From positions 1-64,000 of the forward strand of contig JAVCCE010000063.1 of the NCBI GenBank assembly GCA_030765645.1: 64,000 nt of DNA, in the 5' to 3' direction. Positions 44,421 to 51,944 of this stretch are shown piece by piece (the stretch's first letter is position 1; every line of letters begins with the position of its first letter). The stretch comes from Candidatus Hinthialibacter antarcticus (GTDB taxonomy: Bacteria; Hinthialibacterota; Hinthialibacteria; Hinthialibacterales; Hinthialibacteraceae). A program made the translations under genes and the position numbers. The notes under the pieces are model-generated. The model was not told the DNA's origin. It was given only the letters and a program-made list of their open reading frames with translations, and ran no database searches.

Positions 44421-44630
44421 GGCATCTCAAAAAATATGTAATGTCATTGCACACGGCGCGGGCGCATCTCTCTTCGCTTCGGCGCGGTCTTTCAGGCCCT
44501 TTTGCACAGGCGCTCCCAGAGATATAGCTGCGCCCGCAAAGGGCTGTCATTTTTTGATATGCCATAATACGTTTTCGCAATCAAAATAATGACCATCCAT
44601 CAATGTAAGTCCTCACTTACATGATGAGCC
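44421..44630 (+). repeat. Dispersed repeat A, copy 3 (5' extension, palindrome, 3' tail)
   Basis: This copy has all three parts: the 5' segment (44421-44450, GGCATCTCAAAAAATA), the palindrome (44455-44540) and the tail (44550-44630, TTTTTTGATATGCC...ATCCATCAATGTAAG). Its outer arms have diverged (GCGGGCGCATCTCT against AGAGATATAGCTGCGCCCGC) but still pair, so the structure rather than the sequence is kept. It is the most complete version. Confidence 0.85.
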
Positions 44631-44654
44631 ATAAAAATATGGTGAATGGTGAAA

Positions 44655-44684
44655 AAAAACGGGTGGAAGTAACCACCCGTTTTT
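44655..44684. terminator. Intrinsic terminator between repeat A and the radical SAM gene
   Basis: AAAAACGGGTGG pairs with CCACCCGTTTTT (44655-44666 with 44673-44684). It lies 22 bp downstream of the minus-strand radical SAM stop and is symmetric enough to act both ways. Confidence 0.85.
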
Positions 44685-44705
44685 GCGTTTCGGTAATGCA
44701 ATTGT

Positions 44706-46190
44706 CTACGCCGCTTCGCGGCTGACTTCGCGGGCGATCTGCTGAATGGGGATGTTCGGCTGATCGTTATGAATCGCCTCAACGATAAACTGGGGCGGAT
44801 GCCAAATTGAAGGCAAACCGATGTTGCCCTTCTTCACCAGTTCACGTTTTACCCACCACAACCAATCCATGTATTTAATTTTCATGTTATAGGTCGGCAA
44901 AACCTTCAACATCATTTGGGTGAATTTAAATATGTACGGATAACTGGCGAACAAGTGCGCGCATTGGCCGATGCGTTCGATCAATTCGCGGTTCTCCAGT
45001 TTGATGCTGGGCGCGAGGCTCTCGTAATATTCGCGGGGGATCTCTTTCAAATCGCCAGAGAAGCCGTAATCCTGCTCGCACATCTCGCCGAGTTTTGTGC
45101 CGGGATAGGGCGCAAAGAACGAGAACAAGTTGATGCGCGTACGGCAGCGGATATTCAACTCAACTGTTGAAAGCGCGGTCTCAACCGTTTCGCCGGGAAC
45201 GCCGAACATATTTTGCCCGATGACGTGGATGCCGTGTTGATAGTATAAGTCGCAGGCTTTGATGACCTGCTCGGTTGACATGTTTTTCGCGAGGATTTTG
45301 CGGCGCAGTTCATCGTCGCCGCTTTCGATTCCCATCGCGACGCGGATGCAGCCCGCATCGGCGAGCAGCCGTGCTTCTTCCTCATCGGTGAGGTCGGCGC
45401 GAATGTTACAGATGAAGGGCAGGCCGATTTCTTTGCCGTAGCGCGGCAGAAATTCGCGCAGCCAGCGGCGGTTTAAAATAAAGGTGTCATCCTGAAACGC
45501 GATGTACACCACTTTGTACGTTTCTTTGAGCCAGCGCAGTTCCGCGAGTACGTTTTCGGCGCTGCGTTGGCGGGTCCAACGACCTTCCTGAATGTCTCGT
45601 GAGACGTGGTTGAAACAAAACGTGCAGTCATAAGGACAGCCGCGTCCCGCCATGATGTAGCCGGAGCGTTGCTTCCAAACGGAAAAATCACGAATCAGTT
45701 CCCGATCCGGGAAGGGCAGCGCGTCGAGTTCTTTTTTATTGAGAAACGGGCGCGCACTGTTTTTAATGATCTTGCCATTCACATTGAAGTGCATGGTGTC
45801 GATGTGGGTATAATCGCGGTCTTCTTGCAGCGCGGTGCAGAGTTCCAACGTGGGGAACTCGCCTTCGCCAATGCAAATGGCGTCGACGCCTTCTTCTTCA
45901 ACCATCTTGGGGAAGAACTGCGGGTGCGGGCCGCCGACCAAGGTGAAGCAGGGGTGGGCGGCTTTGATCTCCCGATTGACGTCCGCATAGCGCGGCCACG
46001 TACTGGTTGTGACCGAATAAGCGAGCATGTCAGGTTGAAGTCGCTGGATTTTTTCTACATAATCAGGGCCGTCATCAATGTTGATCGACGAAACGGTATG
46101 TCCATGTTCTTTCAACACCGCAGAAATGTACGATGCGCCTAAAGGCTGGTGGCTTAATATGATATCGTCGAAAACAAATGTGACGTGCAT
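44706..46190 (-). CDS. B12-binding radical SAM protein
   Basis: Enzyme of 494 residues. The N-terminal region (about 1-130) is a cobalamin-binding fold of the radical SAM B12 group (LGASYISAVLKEHGHTVSSI, SVTTSTWPRYADVNREIK, VGGPHPQFFP). The radical SAM domain binds its 4Fe-4S cluster with C185-x3-C189-x2-C192 in GCPYDCTFC, followed by FQDDTFILNRRWLREF and IRVAMGIESGDDELRRKILAKN. Relatives act on lipids, peptidoglycan or antibiotics by radical methylation or ring change; the reaction here is unknown. ATG 46190 has GGAG about 7 nt upstream; 46265 would reach into the next promoter. It is divergent from the GT-C gene, 83 bp away. Confidence 0.9.
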   Translation of the reverse strand: MHVTFVFDDIILSHQPLGASYISAVLKEHGHTVSSINIDDGPDYVEKIQRLQPDMLAYSVTTSTWPRYADVNREIKAAHPCFTLVGGPHPQFFPKMVEEEGVDAICIGEGEFPTLELCTALQEDRDYTHIDTMHFNVNGKIIKNSARPFLNKKELDALPFPDRELIRDFSVWKQRSGYIMAGRGCPYDCTFCFNHVSRDIQEGRWTRQRSAENVLAELRWLKETYKVVYIAFQDDTFILNRRWLREFLPRYGKEIGLPFICNIRADLTDEEEARLLADAGCIRVAMGIESGDDELRRKILAKNMSTEQVIKACDLYYQHGIHVIGQNMFGVPGETVETALSTVELNIRCRTRINLFSFFAPYPGTKLGEMCEQDYGFSGDLKEIPREYYESLAPSIKLENRELIERIGQCAHLFASYPYIFKFTQMMLKVLPTYNMKIKYMDWLWWVKRELVKKGNIGLPSIWHPPQFIVEAIHNDQPNIPIQQIAREVSREAA

Positions 46191-46273
46191 AAAACGCTCC
46201 TGTGTTGGGTGTATCATATACCCCGCTACGTCTTGATTGTAGAGTAATTTAAGCGGTTGGATCAAGAGGAAAC

Positions 46274-48133
46274 TTGACTGAATTTATAATCTTTATATTG
46301 ACAGCAATCGCTTTCACGCTTGGGCTGATGCCAATCGGGGACGCGATTCTGAAAAAAATCGGCCTGGGCGAGGCAACGGACAACCGCGCGTTCGCCTGGG
46401 GAATCGGCGCTTTTGTCTTGACGTATGTTTTGTCAATATTGGGGTTGATTGGGTTCTACACGCCGACTGTTTTATGGGGATTCTGGGGCGCTTGTCTTCT
46501 GATGGGCTTGCTGCAATTGCCCCGTTGGCTTTCATCCATCTTTCGCGCTAAAGAATTACGCCCGTCTGAATCGGGCTGGACCTCGGTTGCGTTGCGCATC
46601 GGGACCGGCGTCATGCTGCTGGTGATATTGAGCACCGTTATGACGCCGGAGACGCGCCATGACCCCTACGACTATCATCTCAGCGGGCCGAACCAATACA
46701 TCCTCGCCGGGCAAGTGGTCGAGCTGCCGTGGCATGTATTCACCTATATGCCCAAGAATGGCGAAATTTTATATGGATTGGCGCTAACGGTCGGCAATGA
46801 CAGTTTGGCGAAATTAATTCACTTCATCTTCGGATGCTTTATTCTGCGCTTGCTCTACGACTGGCTCAAACGGGAACACGGGTATGAAGCGGGACTGATG
46901 GCGGCGTTTTTGGCGGCGAGCCTGCCCTTGCTGGGGTTTGTCGCCGTTAGTGCATACATCGACCTGATTCGCGCTTTCTGGGAACTGCTCGCGCTCTATT
47001 GCCTCTATCAACTTTGGGTCGAGCCTGCACCCAATAAGCGCTCGATTTGGATGGTGATTGCAGCGCTGTTCGCAGGGATGGCGGTTGCGACCAAGTATGT
47101 GTCCGGCGCAGTATTTTTCCCGCCGTTTGTTTTGCTCTACTTAATCACGTGGTTCAAATTTCGAAACGATTTGCGATGGCTGCCGCTTCTTGGCGGCGTT
47201 GTTTATGCGCTTCCGCTCGCGCCCTGGATGTGCTTAAACGGGTCATGGACGGGCAACCCGCTCTATCCATTTTTGCCATCACTGTTTGGGATGAACACCC
47301 CTAGCGCACAGGAGGCGTATGTCTTCTTCAAAAATCACGCGCCGCCAGTGGGTGTGTATCAAAACGCCGGGACATTGTTGCAGTATTTCGCTCACCGTGT
47401 TTGGATGTTGATGCTGGAAGGCAACGCGCTCTTTCTGATTGGGATCGCTGGATTGCTCGCAGCGCCCTTGCGCTTGAAACAACAAGGCGAGGTTCGCGAA
47501 CTGCCCCGCTTTGTCTATTGGGGACTTGCGATCTATGTCAGTGTTGCAACATTTTTGTTCTTGGCGTTATGCAACAATGACGACGGGCGCTTTTTTCTAT
47601 CGGTGTTACTGATCTTATCCATTCCCGCGACGTTTTTCTTTTTTGATTTACGACGACGTTTGGATGTCGTCTCCAACTGGGCGCCCTACTTGTTGCCAGT
47701 GATTGTATTTCTGATTTTGATGAATGGATTGGGCTATCGCAATGCGCAAATCTCGGCGCAACGCGAATCCATGTTGCCAATTCTGACCGACGCGCAACGT
47801 CATGTTTGGCTTACGAACCGCTTTCAGCATTACCCCGTCATTCGTTGGGCGAACGACAATCTGGCGCCGGACGCTTTTGTGATAGGGTTGGGGTATCCCT
47901 TACGGCGAAAATGCGCCGCCCGTTTGAAGTATGGTTATTTTCCTTTTGCGCAATCGCTTGATGCGCCGTCAGCGGACGAATTGGCGCAAGCGCTGACCGA
48001 GGCGGGCGTAACACATATTTATGAACCGTTCATTGAAGTGAAAGACGGCGTTGAGTTGTCCATCCTAAAAGAACGCCATCTCGAACCGGTGTTTACGCAT
48101 CGAGGTTCGACGTTGCATCTGCTGAAGCCATGA
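46274..48133 (+). CDS. Multi-pass GT-C-type glycosyltransferase-like membrane protein
   Basis: Membrane protein of 619 residues with about twelve hydrophobic segments. The first large outer loop contains TRHDPYDYHLSGPNQYILAG, with acidic residues where GT-C enzymes such as ArnT and PMT carry the catalytic Asp; the C-terminal 140 residues form a soluble domain. Related proteins transfer sugars from polyprenyl carriers. The probable start is TTG 46274, because the first membrane helix follows at once; AGAGGA ends 3 nt upstream. The next gene, a GT9, overlaps by 4 nt (ATGA), supporting a surface-glycan pathway. Exact family not decided. Confidence 0.75.
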   Translation: MTEFIIFILTAIAFTLGLMPIGDAILKKIGLGEATDNRAFAWGIGAFVLTYVLSILGLIGFYTPTVLWGFWGACLLMGLLQLPRWLSSIFRAKELRPSESGWTSVALRIGTGVMLLVILSTVMTPETRHDPYDYHLSGPNQYILAGQVVELPWHVFTYMPKNGEILYGLALTVGNDSLAKLIHFIFGCFILRLLYDWLKREHGYEAGLMAAFLAASLPLLGFVAVSAYIDLIRAFWELLALYCLYQLWVEPAPNKRSIWMVIAALFAGMAVATKYVSGAVFFPPFVLLYLITWFKFRNDLRWLPLLGGVVYALPLAPWMCLNGSWTGNPLYPFLPSLFGMNTPSAQEAYVFFKNHAPPVGVYQNAGTLLQYFAHRVWMLMLEGNALFLIGIAGLLAAPLRLKQQGEVRELPRFVYWGLAIYVSVATFLFLALCNNDDGRFFLSVLLILSIPATFFFFDLRRRLDVVSNWAPYLLPVIVFLILMNGLGYRNAQISAQRESMLPILTDAQRHVWLTNRFQHYPVIRWANDNLAPDAFVIGLGYPLRRKCAARLKYGYFPFAQSLDAPSADELAQALTEAGVTHIYEPFIEVKDGVELSILKERHLEPVFTHRGSTLHLLKP

Positions 48134-49008
48134 GCGAACGCTGGTTAATCATACGCAACGGCGCCGTTGGAGATACGGTGTTGTTATCAAGCGTTATTTG
48201 TGCAATCAAAAAACAGCACCCGGACGCCTGGATCGAAGTGATGGGAGTCTTAGAACGCGTCGCGCTGCTGGTCGGCGACGGGCTGGCGGATTGCGCCGTT
48301 TCCGCTGAGCGTCCCGGCGTGGAGTCGCTCTACGGCGAGGGCGCATTGCACTCTGACTTGTTTGATTATTTCGCCGAGTTTTCGCATATCCTGATTTATA
48401 GCGCCGCCGCGTCACAGCAATTCGTCAATCGCTTAAAGGTGCGTAACGGGCAGTGGGTGTGCGCCTATCCAGCGCTGCCGCAAGACAACGAGCAGCATAT
48501 TACTGACTTTTATCTAAATCCGCTGCGCAAAATGCTCGGTGATGAAACCCCGCAGCCCGTGATTCATTTATATGAAGAAGAAAAAGCCAACGCACGCGAA
48601 GAACTCTCCAAATTAAGCGTACAAAAAGGGCGCCGTTTGATCGGCGTTCATCCTGGAGCGGGCGGTCCCGCCAAACAGGCGTTGCCAGAGAAATTTTTGC
48701 AAGAGGTTGATACCATCCAAGGAGATAAATGCTTGCTGATCGTAAAAGGCCCGGCGGATGAGGACGCTGTCGCAGCGCTTGTAGAGCGATTGCCGAATGG
48801 GATGGAGCATCATCTTCTCGATCAACGCCCGTTGCGCGAGTTGGCGGCGTTGTTGTCACAATGCGACCAATTTATTGGCAACGACAGCGGGGTGACGCAT
48901 ATCGCCGCTGCGCTGGGCGTACCGACAAGTGTATTCTTTCTCGCCAGCGACCCCGCCGTCTGGGCGCCGCCGGGGGAGCATGTTCAGGTGATGAAAATTT
49001 CAGACTAA
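48130..49008 (+). CDS. GT9 heptosyltransferase-like glycosyltransferase
   Basis: Cytoplasmic GT-B-fold enzyme of 292 residues, related to ADP-heptose:LPS heptosyltransferases. The N-terminal RNGAVGDTVLLSSVICAIK, the mid-chain IGVHPGAGG and the nucleotide-sugar site IGNDSGVTHIAAALGVPTSVFF are family hallmarks. It is shorter than WaaC/WaaF (about 340), as in many non-LPS-core members. It overlaps the GT-C gene by 4 nt. Its stop overlaps the convergent 45-residue gene by 4 nt. Donor and acceptor are unknown. Confidence 0.9.
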   Translation: MSERWLIIRNGAVGDTVLLSSVICAIKKQHPDAWIEVMGVLERVALLVGDGLADCAVSAERPGVESLYGEGALHSDLFDYFAEFSHILIYSAAASQQFVNRLKVRNGQWVCAYPALPQDNEQHITDFYLNPLRKMLGDETPQPVIHLYEEEKANAREELSKLSVQKGRRLIGVHPGAGGPAKQALPEKFLQEVDTIQGDKCLLIVKGPADEDAVAALVERLPNGMEHHLLDQRPLRELAALLSQCDQFIGNDSGVTHIAAALGVPTSVFFLASDPAVWAPPGEHVQVMKISD

Positions 49009-49142
49009 AAAGCAGCGAATGCAATCAGCGCAACAAAAGCGCCGATAGATGCGCTTAAAATCATGATGCGGATAAAGATCAATTCGCGCAAAATGCCTTT
49101 CATCAAAATCGTGTTTTGTTCAGTTTGCGGTTCGGCTGTCAT
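49005..49142 (-). CDS. Small single-span membrane protein, 45 residues
   Basis: The translation begins MTAEPQTEQNTILMKG and ends in a hydrophobic helix (about residues 21-45) of Ile, Ala, Leu and Phe with one Arg near its start, followed directly by TAG. GAGGGGA lies 7 nt before the ATG, an unusually good site for such a short frame. The gene is convergent with the GT9 gene and shares 4 nt with it. The layout (short polar N-terminus, one C-terminal span) is that of small tail-anchored regulators or subunits. No family recognised. Confidence 0.6.
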   Translation of the reverse strand: MTAEPQTEQNTILMKGILRELIFIRIMILSASIGAFVALIAFAAF

Positions 49143-49243
49143 TTTGTATCCCCTCAAATTGGTGTACATAGACCTGAATTGCTCAATTCGACCATAATAA
49201 TAAAGCAGAATAAAGCAGAATATTGAACTAACGGTTTTAAGCC

Positions 49244-49271
49244 TTTATTGGCAGGCGGGTTGTGCTATGAT
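49244..49271 (+). promoter_or_regulatory. Probable promoter of tRNA-Ala
   Basis: TTTATT (49244-49249) and TATGAT (49266-49271) are 16 bp apart. Transcription would begin about 44 nt before the tRNA. Moderate match only. Confidence 0.45.
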
Positions 49272-49321
49272 TTTCGTCTGTTCGGCGACCAGCTGCCGGA
49301 CGCTTCATTCACCAACTTTTC

Positions 49322-49394
49322 GGGGCGCTAGCTCAGCTGGGAGAGCACTACCTTCGCAAGGTAGGGGTCGAGGGTTCGAGTCCCTTGCGCTCCA
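49322..49394 (+). tRNA. tRNA-Ala (anticodon CGC)
   Basis: A complete cloverleaf: acceptor GGGGCGC with GCGCTCC, D-stem GCTC/GAGC, anticodon stem CTACC/GGTAG around loop TTCGCAA (anticodon CGC, reading GCG), T-stem with TTCGAGT loop. The discriminator base is A, as for tRNA-Ala; CCA is not encoded. The CGC isoacceptor reads GCG, a codon frequent in this genome. A probable promoter is upstream; no integrase or attachment-site duplication was seen. Confidence 0.97.
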
Positions 49395-49753
49395 ATTCTC
49401 TCCACCCGATTCAATAAAATCAACCACTTACGTAACATGCCCCCCGCAATAACTACTTAAAACTACCCAGTTCTCGGGCACTTTTGGCGCGCGCGCCCGA
49501 CTTTTCCGAGATATAATCTCGGGCGCCTAGTTGGCATTCGTTTTAAGGTGGGTTATCGTTGCCCCATAAATAGAACGGCCCGACGAAGCGTATAAGCGCA
49601 TCAACGGGCCTAAACACAATACGAATGAAAGGTTCGTACCATGTCATAGCCTCATTCTACCCGTCTGTCCGATTCAAACAAGAAGCAGCGCCGCACAAAC
49701 CGCATCATCGACACAATCTGAACCGCCCGTCTTAATTGCTCCTCCGTAACTAA
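49395..49753. other. Structured intergenic region after the tRNA
   Basis: Several overlapping palindromes lie here. TCGGGC (49474), GCGCCCGA (49493-49500) and TCGGGCGC (49519-49526) can pair in alternative ways; CCGAGATATAATCTCGG (49506-49522) forms another hairpin; GGCCCG pairs with CGGGCC near 49577-49610. It also holds the small minus-strand frame at 49543-49647. The content resembles a remnant of a phage or other mobile element, but no clear marker was found. Confidence 0.45.
49543..49647 (-). CDS. Possible 34-residue protein
   Basis: A short frame with AGG 3-5 nt before ATG reads MTWYEPFIRIVFRPVD and ends GNDNPP. It is aromatic- and Arg-rich with a hydrophobic middle. A second stop-free stretch on the same strand just upstream (about 49741-49656) reads TEEQLRRAVQIVSMMRFVRR but has no good start codon. 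The coupled order resembles small phage genes. Support is weak. Confidence 0.3.
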   Translation of the reverse strand: MTWYEPFIRIVFRPVDALIRFVGPFYLWGNDNPP

Positions 49754-51463
49754 CTATTTATATATAGACCATTCGATCACGCCGGACGCAGGGGCGTTCA
49801 TTCGCGCCATGCGAACCAGGCCCGCCGAATCTTGGGCGGGTTCCCAAAAGACAATCGCCGGCGCTTGGTCGGCGTCGAGCCGCATGACCACCAAACTTTG
49901 ATAACGGTCTTCAGGGCTTTCCAAAACCGTTGTGCGCTGCCATTCCGAAAACGGCTTGGTTGCATAACGCACGGCTTGCTTGTCAGAATAAGCGATATGC
50001 GGGCGGGAGTCTTTATCGAGCGCTAGCGAAGTCGATTTGCGCGCATCGCCGAAGCCGAGCATGACGTATTCGAGGCGATCAACGTCTTCGATTTCCCACT
50101 GGTCGCTATTCAACACGCCATAGCGCACGGTGGCTTTGGTCTTGTCGGCGTCGTCGAGGTCGAGCCAAGCAATATGGGGGCGGTCCCAATGGTCGAGCGC
50201 CAGAGTGGGAAAGCGCCCTCTTGCTCCGCCAGTGACGACAGTGGAAATTTGCCAGCCCTCATCAATTTTGACGGCGTACTTCAAGTCGCCGTCGGTGGTC
50301 CATCCGGTCGATTCGCAATAGGCGATGTGGGGACGCCCCATGCTATCAACGGCAATGGAAGTATTGAGTCCATACATGAAGCGTCCGCTGTTGGGGATAT
50401 TGCGTTCGTAAGTCCAGTTGTCGCCGTCGAAGAATCCGTATTGCAGACACTCGACCGCGCCGAATTGCGAGGGGAACACCGACGCCTGATGGACGCCGCC
50501 TTCGGCGTCGATGGCGAGCGAATTGTCCCAGCCGTCATGGCTGCTGGGCGTATCAATCGGCGGCGTCTGCAGTCCACCGTCGGGAGCGACGATGACGTGC
50601 GAAGGGTTTTGCAGGTCATGGTCGTGCCAGGCGATGTGAGCGTCGCCGTTGGGCGCAACGCGGATATCACCCGGGCCGTAGAAGTAACCCTCTGCGACGG
50701 TGACCGGGTTCCAAGGGCCGTTAATCGAATCGGCGTGGGCGTGCCAGACGACGCCGTTGGTTTCTTCGGTCATGCCCATGATGTGGATGGCGCCGTCGGG
50801 GCCAAAATCGAACGACGGTTTGACGCCGTTTGCGATGTCGGACATCGACCAATCGTCAGCCAGCATTTCTTCATCGCCTGCGTCCGGCGCCAGCGTAACG
50901 ACAAGGCGCGGCGTTTGATCTTGGTTGCTCGCGCCTTCTTTGCTAAAGAAGTGGCGCACGTCCAACGTGTTGCCGGGGTCTTCGCGCAGCATCAGCGTGA
51001 TGACGCCGTCGCCGTTGGCTTCGGTCTGCACTGCTGCCGCTAAGTTAGGCGAGTGCCAAGTGTCGTAGGCGGGTTTTTCGATGCCGATGGTGATGGCGTC
51101 TGATGAATTCACCGTCTGCGGCGCAGGGCGGTTTGGTCCGTTTATTGTTGCTTCGCTCCAATTATCATCTGGGATGAAGTAGAGCGAAATCTCTTCGGGA
51201 CGCGAACCGTCGATACGGGTAAGGCGTAGTTCCGCGTCTGCGATGACGCCGGAAATTTCTGACAGGTCAAATTTAAGGTAGATCCAATACTGCGCCACCG
51301 GGCAGATTCCCAGCCGGGCGTTGTTGCCTTTTAACTCGGTGCTGCCGAGTCCAGCGATCCATGAGTCATCGCTGGGGGTGATGACCATTTGTTGCGACTG
51401 TGCGGTGAAATTTGCGTAAGTAACGAATAATGAAATAATTGCTGCTATCAGTACGAGTCTCAT
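49754..51463 (-). CDS. Secreted DNRLRE plus beta-propeller protein with C-terminal VIEWSIYK tag
   Basis: Secreted protein of 569 residues. After the signal peptide (MRLVLIAAIISLFVTYANFTA) comes a DNRLRE-type beta-sandwich (about 28-195: SDDSWIAGLGSTELKGNNARLG, LKFDLSEISGVIADAELRL, LDVRHFFSKEGA). The second half (about 205-560) is a propeller with blades that repeat the phrase GRPHIAY/DRPHIAW/SRPHIAY about every 50 residues. Such propellers are often sialidase-like, but no Asp-box array or catalytic set was confirmed. The protein ends V-I-E-W-S-I-Y-K, the shared tag plus one Lys. GAGGAGAAG lies just before the ATG. Confidence 0.83.
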   Translation of the reverse strand: MRLVLIAAIISLFVTYANFTAQSQQMVITPSDDSWIAGLGSTELKGNNARLGICPVAQYWIYLKFDLSEISGVIADAELRLTRIDGSRPEEISLYFIPDDNWSEATINGPNRPAPQTVNSSDAITIGIEKPAYDTWHSPNLAAAVQTEANGDGVITLMLREDPGNTLDVRHFFSKEGASNQDQTPRLVVTLAPDAGDEEMLADDWSMSDIANGVKPSFDFGPDGAIHIMGMTEETNGVVWHAHADSINGPWNPVTVAEGYFYGPGDIRVAPNGDAHIAWHDHDLQNPSHVIVAPDGGLQTPPIDTPSSHDGWDNSLAIDAEGGVHQASVFPSQFGAVECLQYGFFDGDNWTYERNIPNSGRFMYGLNTSIAVDSMGRPHIAYCESTGWTTDGDLKYAVKIDEGWQISTVVTGGARGRFPTLALDHWDRPHIAWLDLDDADKTKATVRYGVLNSDQWEIEDVDRLEYVMLGFGDARKSTSLALDKDSRPHIAYSDKQAVRYATKPFSEWQRTTVLESPEDRYQSLVVMRLDADQAPAIVFWEPAQDSAGLVRMARMNAPASGVIEWSIYK

Positions 51464-51629
51464 TGCTTCTCCTCATTTGCAAGCGGTTTGCTATATGAGT
51501 CGAAGAAGTAACAGGATTATTACAAGTTAATTCGATAAAAGATTAGTTTCACTTTTCCTTTAAATTGATTGCGTGCGCTGATTTTCATGAGTTATACCCC
51601 TTGTATATAGTGTATTAACAGATGCATTC

Positions 51630-51797
51630 GGCATGGGTGCAACTCTGCTCGCTTCAGTGCGGGCTTTCAGGCCCTTTTGCACAGGCGCTTCCAGAGTTGC
51701 ATCCATGCCTTATTTGGTTTGTCAATTTTTGATAGGCCGGAATACGTTTTCCTAAACAAAGTTATGGCTATCCATCAATATAAGTACTCAATTACCG
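51630..51797 (+). repeat. Dispersed repeat A, copy 4 with 3' tail
   Basis: Palindrome 51630-51709 (arms GGCATGGGTGCAACTCTG and CAGAGTTGCATCCATGCC) with the conserved tail to 51797 (TTTTTGATAGGCC...ATACGTTTTCC...ATCCATCAATATAAG). It fills most of the gap between the divergent DNRLRE and heparinase-type genes. Confidence 0.9.
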
Positions 51798-51944
51798 GAA
51801 AACCGAATTTTACTTAAATGCCAATGGCGCATCATTGTGTTCGTACAGTTAATATGAGTGAGATTCAGGTTGACGCGGTTCTCTTTCTTGCAATATGAAT
51901 TGGTTTGTGAAATCATCATTGCTATCCAGTATGGAGGAGTCAAC

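Noticed and set aside
49248-49270. Sigma-54 (-24/-12) promoter before the tRNA
   Set aside because: TTGGCA and GTGCT are two bases too far apart for GG-N10-GC; a sigma-70-type -10 (TATGAT) explains the site better.
49322-49394. Integrated element attachment site at tRNA-Ala
   Set aside because: No integrase gene and no second copy of the tRNA 3' end were seen in the window.
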